Shown in pieces: positions 1 through 10,100 of a DNA stretch of 64,000 nt. A program made the translations under genes and the position numbers. Position 1 is the stretch's first letter. Each line of letters begins with the position of its first letter. The stretch covers positions 12,305,607 to 12,369,606 of the forward strand of contig JAUPFP010000002.1 of NCBI GenBank assembly GCA_036925085.1, given 5' to 3'. The notes below the pieces were generated by a model. The model did not search any database. It was given only the letters and a program-made list of their open reading frames with translations, and was not told the origin of the DNA. Source of the DNA: Brachycybe producta. Taxonomy: Eukaryota > Arthropoda > Diplopoda > Playtdesmida > Andrognathidae.

Positions 1-129
1 TTTCAATTCTTAATATAATAATAATAATAATAAGAAGCAGCTTAGGAGAAGAAGTGAAACCGTCCCATGCACCAAACTAGACCTCAATCTAGTCTCTCTC
101 TCTCCGGACTCCCGAGGGGTGTTTGTTGG

Positions 130-163
<34 letters not shown>

Positions 164-734
164 GTCAATAGATCAACAAAACACGCATCATTTCCATTGG
201 CTTTGACGTCATCAAGGTGGAAAAATAACGAGCAGGTAGAATTTTTACAGGTAGAAAGATAGAGAGATCTGTAAACGGGCCGGACATAGAGAGAGGGGGT
301 GACCTCCACGGGTCAAAGCAAAAGCTCCCTCTTCACCAAAATCGCCGCCGCCGCCGCCGCAACAATCCCCCGTGGCAACACGGGCCCGTTCGGCACCTAT
401 AGGCACCGTCCATTTGTCCAGCCAAGGAGGGTTACAGACTTATTTCCAAATTCACAAACGCGGGAAATAGAAAACGTTTGCCCGATTTGACCAATGGCTC
501 TTTCTCTCGATATCTATGTTTTTTTTTTGCGTTGAGATGTTTCTCCTTGAAGGGCGCCAAAGAAATTTCGCCATCGAAAAACGAGAATTCGCACCAATAG
601 GGCTCTCTTTAAGGCACATATCGTAATATGGATTATGAATTTCTAATAAATATTAAATGAGGAAGACACATCATCAATATTTTATAATAACTATAAAAAT
701 GATGATTGAGTTTGGAAAAATAAAAATTGACTTC

Positions 735-888
735 CCCGTATTCAAAAATATTGCTTAAAATAAAGTTAAACTTAAATCATGATGCAAGCGGCAAAAATCT
801 TTATAGCAAGTCTATGGAAAGGTTTTAAGTTTAGCTTTGTTTAAGTTTCACTTTGGCTTAAGTAACGTTTTTGAATAAGAGCCGTAAA
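735..888. repeat. Foldback element with TATTCAAAAA arms
   Basis: The left arm (CCGTATTCAAAAATATTGC) is answered by an inverted right arm containing GTTTTTGAATAAGAG. Inner parts of the arms (CTTAAA, AAGTTTAGC) also pair imperfectly. It looks like a short non-autonomous inverted-repeat element. No target-site duplication was recognised. Confidence 0.45.
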
Positions 889-1289
889 ACTCGAAAGTAT
901 ATATCGAGAGAATATCTTATTTAAGATTGTAACGAAATTTTCTCAACTAAAACAAATTAGTAAATTTTGAAAACGAAATTTTTAAATAGAAGATAAAATA
1001 GTTTAAAATGTATTTTGTTAAAAATTGAAATTTCTCACAAACTTCCGATAAATGGTGAAAACCCCCTTAAAATGCATAAATTATTTTAAAGTTGACAAAA
1101 TTGTTCAAAAACAAACTGGAAAAAAAGTTCCATAATGATTCCTTTAATCAATTAACATAATCAAGAACAATTAAACTTAATTGTCTAATATTGCCTAATG
1201 AGAAAAATGAACCTAAGAGTAAAAGAAAGGACTCTGAGCTCCATCAAAAGTGTCCCAAGAAATAATAATTCAAGGTGTTGAAAAATAAA

Positions 1290-1575
1290 TTAAGGTGGTT
1301 TTAAAGTGTCAAAGGTGCAAAAATGAAGAGACAATTGAATGTGTTTTAGAAACTAGAAGGGTATAGCTCCATCACTTAAGAATATTTCAATGTTCATATC
1401 TTTTAAAATAAGCTTTTTATGTGAGTTTGAAAATGACCCAACTTTAAGCAGATGCTGTTTTTTTTTTAAAATTTGTGTCCATAAAAAGTTTATTTTGAAA
1501 AGATATCGACATTAAAAAAATACCCTTAATTGATTGAGCTACCCCTTCTAGTTTCTAAAACACAATTTCAACTTA
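1290..1575. repeat. R1 palindromic element, copy 1
   Basis: The left arm starts with AAGGTGGTTTTAAAGTGT, then GTGTTTTAGAAACTAGAAGG and a C-A-C-T-T-A-A segment. The centre has TTGAAAATGACCCAACTTTA and a T-run. The right arm returns as GATTGAGCTACCCCTTCTAG then TTTCTAAAACAC. This arrangement defines the R1 family. Confidence 0.75.
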
Positions 1576-1624
1576 AGATGTTTTATGAACTAATGATTTT
1601 TGAACTTTTGATTATTCTCCGTTT

Positions 1625-1900
1625 CAGAAAAATGAGACTAAAACATATTGAATGCGTTTTAGAAACTAGAAGGGTAGCTCGATCGTTTAAAATAAAACCT
1701 TTTATGTGAGTTTGAAAATGACCCAACTTAAAACAGACGCTATTTTTTTTAAAAAAAATTCCCTAAAAACTATGTTGAACCATATTTTCAACATGAAAAA
1801 AAAATACCCTTAAGTGATTCAGCTACTCAATTCTAGTTTCTAAAACACTTTCTTGTTAACTAAAGTTCGAAAATCAGCTGTTCATAAACTCATCTTAATT
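1625..1900. repeat. R1 palindromic element, copy 2
   Basis: This copy is adjacent to copy 1 and carries the same arms (GCGTTTTAGAAACTAGAAGG ... TTCTAGTTTCTAAAACACTT) and the same central GACCCAACTTAAAACAGACG. Part of the left half, including the TTGATATC-type segment, is missing. Confidence 0.7.
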
Positions 1901-1974
1901 AAAAGTTAATTAAAAAGTAAAATAAAACAAACGAAGTGCCACCTTAAGTGAGAATGGAAGTGGTACCTACATAC

Positions 1975-2057
1975 CTATAGTACTGGAATCCTTGAGGCAT
2001 GTGGAGGGGCATGGTGTTATTAATATTGAAGGAACCGTCACCACTTTGCATGATCAT
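1975..2057 (-). CDS. Probable first coding exon of an unidentified gene running off the left edge
   Basis: An ATG at 2057 opens a frame beginning MIMQSGDGSFNINNTMPLHM and reading on through PQGFQYY. It ends in phase 2 at a good donor (TATAG|gtatgt, intron starting at 1974). An in-frame TAG lies 12 bases upstream of the ATG, so this is the first possible Met in the exon. The 27-residue peptide is Gln/Asn/Met-rich, as in N-termini of some transcription regulators, but I do not recognise the family. The next exon was not found in 1-1974, so the gene probably continues outside the window. The upstream 350 bases are GC-rich with CTCC and GCC repeats, as expected for a leader or promoter. Confidence 0.4.
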
Positions 2058-2420
2058 CGGAGACGACTAACGACGGCGGCGGCGGCAACGGTGATTCCGT
2101 CGATCGCAGGTGTCCGCCACAGAAGAGAACGGTAGCTGCGGCGGTGGTCGTGGAGGAGGAGGAGGAGGCGATTGGCACCAACAGCCTCCATAGAGTTAAG
2201 GATGTAAGCGAACTCTAACCGTGCCCGACAACAATGCTCACCGAGGGTGGGTGGGCGAATAATATATCCACCTAAAAGCAAGGAAGAGTACCAGACTTTA
2301 TGACAGTACAAGGTGGAGGCTGAGGATCAGGAGGAGGAGGTGGTGGTGGAGGAGGAGGAGCTGCAACAACTGAACGTCCCCTCAGAACGACGACGAGAGT
2401 GAAATTGAATCAAGTGGAAT
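2058..2420 (-). promoter_or_regulatory. GC-rich leader/promoter region of the left-edge gene
   Basis: This is a GC-rich island in otherwise AT-rich DNA. On the minus strand it contains CTCCTCC/CCACCACC runs and a (GCC)n stretch just before the ATG at 2057. Frames open here on both strands only because of the triplet repeats. It is best read as 5' untranslated leader and core promoter; this is inference. Confidence 0.35.
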
Positions 2421-2867
2421 CAAAGAGACACACCGAGTGAAACTGAAAAAGAGAAGAGAGAAGAACCGAAGATATTGAAGATAATTGCCATACATTTTGA
2501 CATCAAACTCACGTCATTTGCACTCCTCCTGCCCCGAGGAAAAGGGGGAGTGGGGGGCACGGGACACCAAGGTCTCATCCGACACTGACACTGTGTGTGT
2601 ATGAACGAGGCTATCTTTCGAGCCTGGTACGCACCAGAAGACAGAGTTTTAACTATTGTAACAATAATAACCACCATCAGTAAAACCCAACTTCGAGGCT
2701 AATAAAAACAAAACTTGAAAGGAAAATTACAAAAAAAAAATAAAAAATTCCATTAAAATAAAAAAAAGCCGAGAACATCTTATGAATAAATAATAATATT
2801 TATAATAATAACACATAAAAGTATTGAAAAATAAATAACAAACAATTTTTCAAGCTACATTTTGATT

Positions 2868-3227
2868 AATTTATGGTTAAAATATTTCATGAAAATCTTT
2901 ATTAAATTAAAAGAAGTACATATATTTTAAAACATGTTTATGTAAAAAAAGAAATTGGTCAATTTATTATTAGTCACAATTATTTATCAACTCAAAATAG
3001 CCTAAAAATGACTACTAAACTGATTTGGTTAGTTTTAGAATTTTATTGTTATAATTTATAACAATATCAATATCTCAACGTACATTTCGAGTTGATAATA
3101 AAAAGTTTAATAATTTTTAAAAAAAATTATTAAGACAAAATTGACAATTTTTTTTACATAAATGTGTTCTAAAATAAATGTACTTTTTATTTCAATAAAA
3201 GATATCCATGAAATATTAACATAAATT
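2868..3227. repeat. AT-rich foldback element, about 360 bp
   Basis: The left arm begins AATTTATGGTTAAAATATTT and contains AGTACATATATTTTA and TTTATGTAAAAAAA. The right arm is its imperfect inverse (TTTTTTTTACATAAATG, TAAAATAAATGTACTTTTTA, CCATGAAATATTAACATAAATT). Arms run about 130 bases around a central loop near 3000-3060. It looks like a MITE-type element with no coding capacity. Confidence 0.65.
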
Positions 3228-3357
3228 GTTACAAAAAGGGTTTATAAATGCATTTTAGTTGCTATTTATTTTTTCATCGCAATACCTTTTAGACGGACAT
3301 TTCAAACAAACGGCAAAAAAACGAACAACATTTTTGTTGTTGATTAGTTAACTCATT

Positions 3358-3622
3358 ATCGCACCTCGGCTGGAAGAAGAGTGGCACAACTAAAAAAAAA
3401 CACATTTTTTTTTTTAGGTGGGAAAAATGAGTAAAGTTAAAAGATTCATGGCTTACTTTGCTGAGCTTTTCAAGTGCAAAAACCGCCTTAACTATTCACA
3501 CTATCGGTTTATTTGGCTCCCACCCTACAATAGATTGAGATAGAGAAAAAAAATGCAAATTTAAACTCATTTTCCCAAAAAGTGTTTTTTGAGTTGTGCC
3601 ACTCTTCTTACCAAAGTGCGAT
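3358..3622. repeat. Foldback element with AGAAGAGTGGCACAACT arms
   Basis: The left arm reads ATCGCACCTCGG then AAGAAGAGTGGCACAACT and GGGAAAAATGAGT. The right arm is the inverse (ACTCATTTTCCC, GAGTTGTGCCACTCTTCTTA, CCAAAGTGCGAT). The pairing is strong over the first 30-35 bases of each arm. A short AT-rich centre separates them. Confidence 0.7.
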
Positions 3623-5239
3623 TTGTCATTTTGTGCAATAAAATTGCTTTTCTTTAAATGATTTTGTCATTATAAGGATAAAATAAAAGGACGGACCCTT
3701 TGGTTCTTCCAGTGAATTATTTATGCAATTTTGCATAATAAAACAGGAAAAAAAAAGGTACAATCATGCAACACCTGGTAGAAATAAAATCTTCCCCCAG
3801 AAACCTCATTCAAACGAGTGAACAAACAAAAATATATTTAATCTCTTCTTTTTTCTTCTTCGTTAAATCTGATCCGTTATGTTGAAATCACGAACCAAAA
3901 ACGATAAAACGACTTTTTAATCGTTTCTATTTTATATTTTATACAATTTAAATATACAAAAAAAAGGAAAATCTGTTTGAAAATCCACCAGATTAAATTC
4001 ACAGCACAAATGAGAGAGAGAGCCTTTTTTTTCATTAATCTGTGTTGCATATCTCATATTTAACTTAATAAAATTAGAAATGTGTAACAAAACAAGAAAG
4101 AAAATAAATAGTTTTGTTGGTTAATTACACAAATTACCATTTGACATTGAGATTGAGCCATTTTCACACTTGTAGCAAGCAGAAATGTTAATTATTAATG
4201 ATCTTGTTCACTGATTAGTGTTTTTTTTGGTGCCACATGCTGAGTGAGATGAGTTTTCCTATACTACTACTACTACTACATTGTTACCCTTAAATAACCC
4301 CCTTATCGTGAAGAAACCCCATTATAATTGTAATAATGGAAGGCTAAGGGGGGTTGGGTATTGTGTATTATGTTGGTAATAATGCAAGTTGTCATATCAT
4401 ACAACACACACATGATGGATAGCAGTTTAATTCGCCTTCCGTCAGTCAGTCAGTCCATATGTACAGTATGAGAGAGAGAGAGAGGCACCTCACCGACATC
4501 CATAAGTAAAGATGAGGATGACACAAAACGAGGGGAAGGAAAAAGAGGGAGAATGGATGGATGAAAGTGTGCCATGGAAATACTAGAAAGGCAATGTCAT
4601 CCTCTCTCCTCTTCCCCTTTTTACTGCAATTAACCATCATTGCACAGAACATTATTACTATTTCTGTTGCTGTTCGTAATGTACATCATAGGAAGAAAAC
4701 AAACACCAGTTGTTATTATTATTATTGATCATAGAATGCAATAGAAACTAGAAAATGTCATTTGGGCACTGTGGAGTGAACACCTTTCTCCCCCTCAAAA
4801 CCTTAATTGCCCTTAATTTCTAATAACCCCAAGAGATATTTTCTCCAGACCCATTGTCATCATATTGTCCATTATTTGTTAATCCAGTACCACTTCAACT
4901 TTATAGCCAATTAATTAAGAGACCTTTTTCTCTTAATCATCAAAAATGAAGTTCACTTAAGAAAACCTCATGTGATTCCCATCACGACGTTGTCGTCGTA
5001 TACATGCCGACACGTCACAATGTCCCATTCCGGTTGTGGAGTTTCTGTGTGACAACCTAGAAGATACAACTTCTTCATGTTGAAAACCATTTTGCTGTAA
5101 AATAAAAGTTGTACTGCATTTCACAAACTTTAAATCTCTGAAATTGAAATATTTCAGCCAAAGATATTTCATGAACGGCTGATTCCCGAAATCTGATTAT
5201 TCTGTATCTTAGAAGAGAGAATAATTAATTAAGAAAAAC

Positions 5240-5515
5240 CACTTGAAAGTGTCTTCAATACTAGAAGAGTAGCTCAATCACTTAAGGTTATTTTCATGTT
5301 TTTATCTCAAAAACTTTTTAATAAAGACAAAAATATCGTCTGCTTAAAGTTGGGTCATTTTACAAAACTGACATAAAAAGCTTAGTTTGAAAAATATCAA
5401 CATGAGCTTACTCTTCTAGTTTTTAAAACATGGTGAAGTTTCCCTTCATTTTCACCTGAAAGACAGAATGATCAGAGGTCAAGATTCGTCCCGTTTACAC
5501 TTTAAAACCACCTTA
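5240..5515. repeat. R1 palindromic element, copy 3
   Basis: The arms are AATACTAGAAGAGTAGCTCA and CTTCTAGTTTTTAAAACATG, with the central TTAAAGTTGGGTCATTTT in inverse orientation. The outer arm ACACTTTAAAACCACCTTAA is preserved at the right end. This copy shows the full extent of the element on its right side. Confidence 0.7.
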
Positions 5516-7115
5516 ACTCATCGACTTAACCACATAAGTCGAGGACTTACTGTAATGATTTTAGGCTAATCGTCATCGTAATTAATTCTGTTTTGATGGT
5601 CATTTTGAAAAAAAAAAGGCCATTTTATTTATTCATCAATATAAATTCTAATCCTGTTATTTTGTAGTACAACAAGTTTATTAATTATAATAATATTGCA
5701 CCTATAAATAATGGAATCCTGTAGACAAAACTCATCATCGAGATGACGACGCTTTTTTAATTGATTTCAATTAAAACAAAAACGCCTCATTTATCAGATT
5801 ATCCATATATTATTATCAATATATATCGGTAAAAACAATCAATTATTATAAATAGATAAAAATAGAACTCTTAAAACGCAAAAATAGTCGCCATTTCATA
5901 GAAAATAAGTAAAAACTTACCAATTTCCATTGAAAATTAAATGGAAATTAAAAAATTCTCATAAAAAATTTCTTTTTTTCAATTTGCTTGAATTTATCAA
6001 AATAAAATATTCTAAAATATAAAATATGCGTGTAATAAGAGTGTTACAAATTACAATATCACTATTAAAAAGTTCTCCTATCTCAACCAAGACATTCTTA
6101 AGACTCTCTTTGTTGTCTTTCGGCCATTATTAATCGGCCAAAAGACCAACGTCCACCAGATCGAATATTATTTGCTTACCTGTTAACAAATTGGTTTAGG
6201 TTTTTGCTTTTTTCGTTAATTTTCTCGTGTGAATTTGCACCTCGCCGTGTGCATTAACTAATATCGTTATGCAGCACCCTGAAGATAATGAAAAATGGCA
6301 ACAATAAAAAAACAATATTACACTTCTCTCTCAATTCAATCGAGAGGAGAGAGAAAAACACCTAAAGAAATCTTACATTTTATGCAATTGTAAAGATTTC
6401 ATTCAGCATATTCAGTGGCAAAAAGAGTTAAGTTTCAACGATCGCAGCTTAACAAAGCTCGAGAGTTATTTTGCGGCCTTTAAACGACGAGTCAACTTTT
6501 ATTCAGAAAACAACATTACGATCAAATTTAAATTGGTTACAAAACTAGAATAGTAAAAGATGATGCTGCTACAGCACATTAAGTCCTCGTCTTACGAAGA
6601 TTCAAAAACACGCGCTTGCAGTAACTTCCTCTCAAACGTAATTCAAACACATCGAACTTGAGCTCATTCGACAAGACGGCTTTTTCACTTCCGAAAAAAC
6701 CTTCGGAACAAATTAACCACATAAGTCGAGGACGTAATAATTAAGTTTGAAAATGATCCGTTTTTAGGTCATTTCCTTCAACAAATCACAAATAAATATC
6801 TTTACTGTCATAAGATATAACCATCCTGAAAAAACTATTCTAGTTTTGAATTTTTTCGTAATGTTTATCCAGAAAAAAACGTTTGAATTGAAAGACCCAT
6901 AAATTTTCTTCGAACCGCGGAAGGATTCGACTGTTCGGCCACTTTTAACCGCGACGAATGCCGAGTTTTCAAACGGGCCAGAGATTCAGCGATCCACCCT
7001 AACCAACCCCTTTCATTAAGACAAGATCGGACGAGCGAGACATAAGAAGAGACACACGATAAACACGAGTCGAGAAAAAGGCAGAAAGAGAAAGAGAAGC
7101 GGAAGATATGTGAGC

Positions 7116-10100
7116 TCAGATCGGCGGAGGGCCACGGACATAACGCAATTGAGGAGCCAACGAAAAGTTCATATTATTTACGTTGTTGCAGCAATGAGGC
7201 TCCAAAATACAAGCGAGACAAAAAAGAATGGCGACGGCCAATTGAAAAGGAACAGCCGCCTTCAAGACGCGCCACACGAAAGAGGAAGGAGAACGACGTT
7301 TCGGACCAATCACACGTCTCTTCGCCGTACCTTCATCTCGAATCGAACTCTGAATCTGCCTGCTATAAAGAGGAAAAACGACTTTCGTTCAACACAATAC
7401 ACAACCAGAAACAAGAAAAAGCTGGACGATAAATCGTCTCAAGTGGTACCTGTGTTCGGTGCAGACAGTTTCCTTTAAAACAGACGCGATCTCTCCCTCG
7501 AGGAGGTGTTCCTTTCGAACACAACCGTCGTCGTCATCGTTCTCTTTCCCTAAATTTACGAGACCGACCGAGGCTGCCCCACTTATTATTTCGTCCCAAG
7601 CCGGACTAGATTCTAGAAACAGTCTCAAGTGTTGTAAGGTTTCTCTCAGAGATGAAGAATCTCGCTCCAGTCGACCAATCTCGACCACATTCGTCGCTGC
7701 CTCCACAGAAGAAGAAGAAAAAGCCTCGACTTCCTCAGACGACGATCTCGTCAGCTTCTCCTTCGTTGTGTTGTAATCGTCCCACAAAGCTTTCATCTTC
7801 TCCAACTGTTCTTCTCTTTCCTTCAACCTAAAACCAAAACAATTATTAAGGCAGTTTTTAAAAAAGAAACTAAAAATGTGTTTTAGAAACTAGAATAACC
7901 GTTCAATCACTCAACTAATTACTTAACGTATGAGTTACTTTCGAAGTTGACATAAAGACATTTTTAATGTTTGTTTAAATAAAAAGTTCATTTTGAAAGA
8001 TATCGACTATTTACTGATTGAACAACCCTTCTAGTTTCTAAACCACTTTTCTAGTTTCTCCTTTGTGCTGCTTTTTTCTAAAATTGCAAAATAATCCTAG
8101 AGTTTGAAAATCCTGTTTGTCAGACATTTTGTTTAAAATATTTACCTGGAATTAGTTTGATCCCAAATGCGATAAACTTGAACAACTTCCACCTTGAGTT
8201 GAGGAACATCTCGACCCGTCTGACTTACGTAACTGTGAACCTTGAAGTTAATGTCCGTTAAAGACGCCTTCACTTTGCTAAGACACTCTTCATGTTCCTG
8301 AAATTGAAATTAAAAGATTAGAAGAAAACGCAAAATTAGTTTTCTAAAAAAGAAACCTCGATCGATCGAAAATCAAACCTTAAGAGAGGAAAGTAAAGAA
8401 TCGATCGAAGCTCTGTTCCGAATGGTTTCGTTTGAAAACGTTGCTTCCGTTTGAAACAGCAACGAATTCAGTTGACTTCGCACCGCCTTGACCTCATTTA
8501 CGAACTGACCCACTTGGCAAAGTTGAAGTTGAAAACTTTCAGCCTCCATCAACAACTTGAGCCACTCGACGCGCAATTTTTCTGTTTTAAAAAGAAACAA
8601 TTAGAAATCTAAACACTATTCACTCTTGTAATATTAATTAATATGTCGCCACCCTCTCTCTCTCTCTCTTTCAAATAAGACAAGAATAGAGAAAACGGCG
8701 ACGCGCACCGTTAAGTTACTACTTGCCTCCTGCGTTGTAAACACCGATGCTGACATCATCGGGTAAGACGACAACAACGTTGTCCGCCCTCAGCTGTTCC
8801 CACACCTTTTCCAGACAACGTAGGTGAGTTTGGCAAGTTGCCAAAACTTCGCCCTGAAAAACCATTATTTCAAATGGAATAAACATTAAAATGCAATCAA
8901 AAAAGAGAGATTTAAATTGAGAAAACGATCTTTTCATTAATTTCAACAATTAATCTCTTTTTTTAAATAAAAAAAAGTCACCTTTTTTCTAATTAAAAAC
9001 AAATTAAACTCTTTTTTAAACAATGAACTTCAACTCGGATTAATTATCTTCTTTCTTTCAGAAACCAAAATTAAGAAACTTTCAAAAAGTGTTTTTCTTT
9101 TTCTAAACTAGAAAAGTGGATCAATCACTTAAAAGTGTAATTTGCATGTTGATATATCTTTCAAAATAAACTTTTTAGGTCAGTTTGAAAATGATCTTAA
9201 AGCTAACGACATATTTCTTTAATTTTTGTCTATATAAAAAGTTTATTTTGTAAGATATAAACAGGATTCCACGACCGTTCTAGTTTATAAAACATTTAAT
9301 TTGTCTTTTTTACATAAACTTCATGTAAGTTTTAAAAAAATAGAAGGGTAAATCAATCACTTACGGCAGCTATTTTTCATGTAGATATTTAAAACAAGCT
9401 TTTTTACGTTAACTTGAAAATGCCTCAACTTTAACCAGATAATATTTATTATTTATAAAAAGTTCATTTTGAAAGATATCAACATGAAATTACCTTGAAG
9501 CGATTCAACAACCATTAAAGTTTTTAACACACTTTCAATTTCTAGTTTCTAAAACACTTTCAACTTCTTCTTGAAGTGGACTTCAAAATACAGAGAGAAA
9601 AAGAAGAAATTGAAAGTGTTTTAGAAACTAGAATGGTTGCCGAATATCACTTAATGGATATTTTCATGATGATATCTTTCAAAATAAACTTTTTATGTAA
9701 GTTTCAAAAGCAGACACAATATTTTTTTAAACTTTTGTCCATGAAAAGTTTATTTTGAAAGACATAAACATGAAAATGATTAAGTGATTCAAGCTACCCT
9801 TCTAGTCTCTAACGCACTTAAGGTTGCTTCTTACTTTGTCCTTCTGAAATGTAAAAATAATTACAGTTCGAAAATCAGCTGTTCAAAAGAAATATTCAAA
9901 ACCGTTCACTTCAACTGTTGAGATGCACGAGAAAAAATAAAAGAAAAACAAACGACTTACGACACGAGAAGATCGTCCCGGCTCCGATGGATCCGAAGCC
10001 ATCTCCTCCCGCAGCCTCGTGCCAGTCATGTGCAACTGTTGCACGTGTCGCCTTAGAACGTCGTTCAGATCATCCAAGTCGGATTCCGAATCGAGGACGG

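Larger units (their letters stand above)
1..1974. other. Non-coding DNA left of the first exon
   Basis: No convincing coding exon was found here. It contains a CT/GA dinucleotide microsatellite near 130-162, a GC-rich patch at about 300-490 with a short GCC run, a foldback element near 735-888 and two R1 copies (about 1290-1900). On the minus strand this would be intron 1 of the gene whose first exon lies at 1975-2057. Long frames over the microsatellite translate to Arg-Glu repeats and are not gene-like. Confidence 0.5.
2421..7115. other. Long AT-rich intergenic region with foldback repeats
   Basis: No gene was recognised. Frames here are short and coincide with simple repeats. The region holds two foldback elements (2868-3227 and 3358-3622), a TAC trinucleotide run near 4262-4281, an R1 copy near 5240-5515 and a short duplicated sequence (TAACCACATAAGTCGAGGAC, near 5523 and 6715). 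The last few hundred bases are the downstream flank of the KASH gene. Confidence 0.55.

Noticed and set aside
10..309. Minus-strand frame with Arg-Glu repeats
   Set aside because: It reads through a CT/GA microsatellite; no domain, no start context and low complexity.
7110..7478. 122-residue frame on the plus strand over the KASH exon
   Set aside because: It is antisense to the last two KASH-gene exons, is Arg/Lys/Thr-rich by virtue of the complement, and has no domain or splice support.
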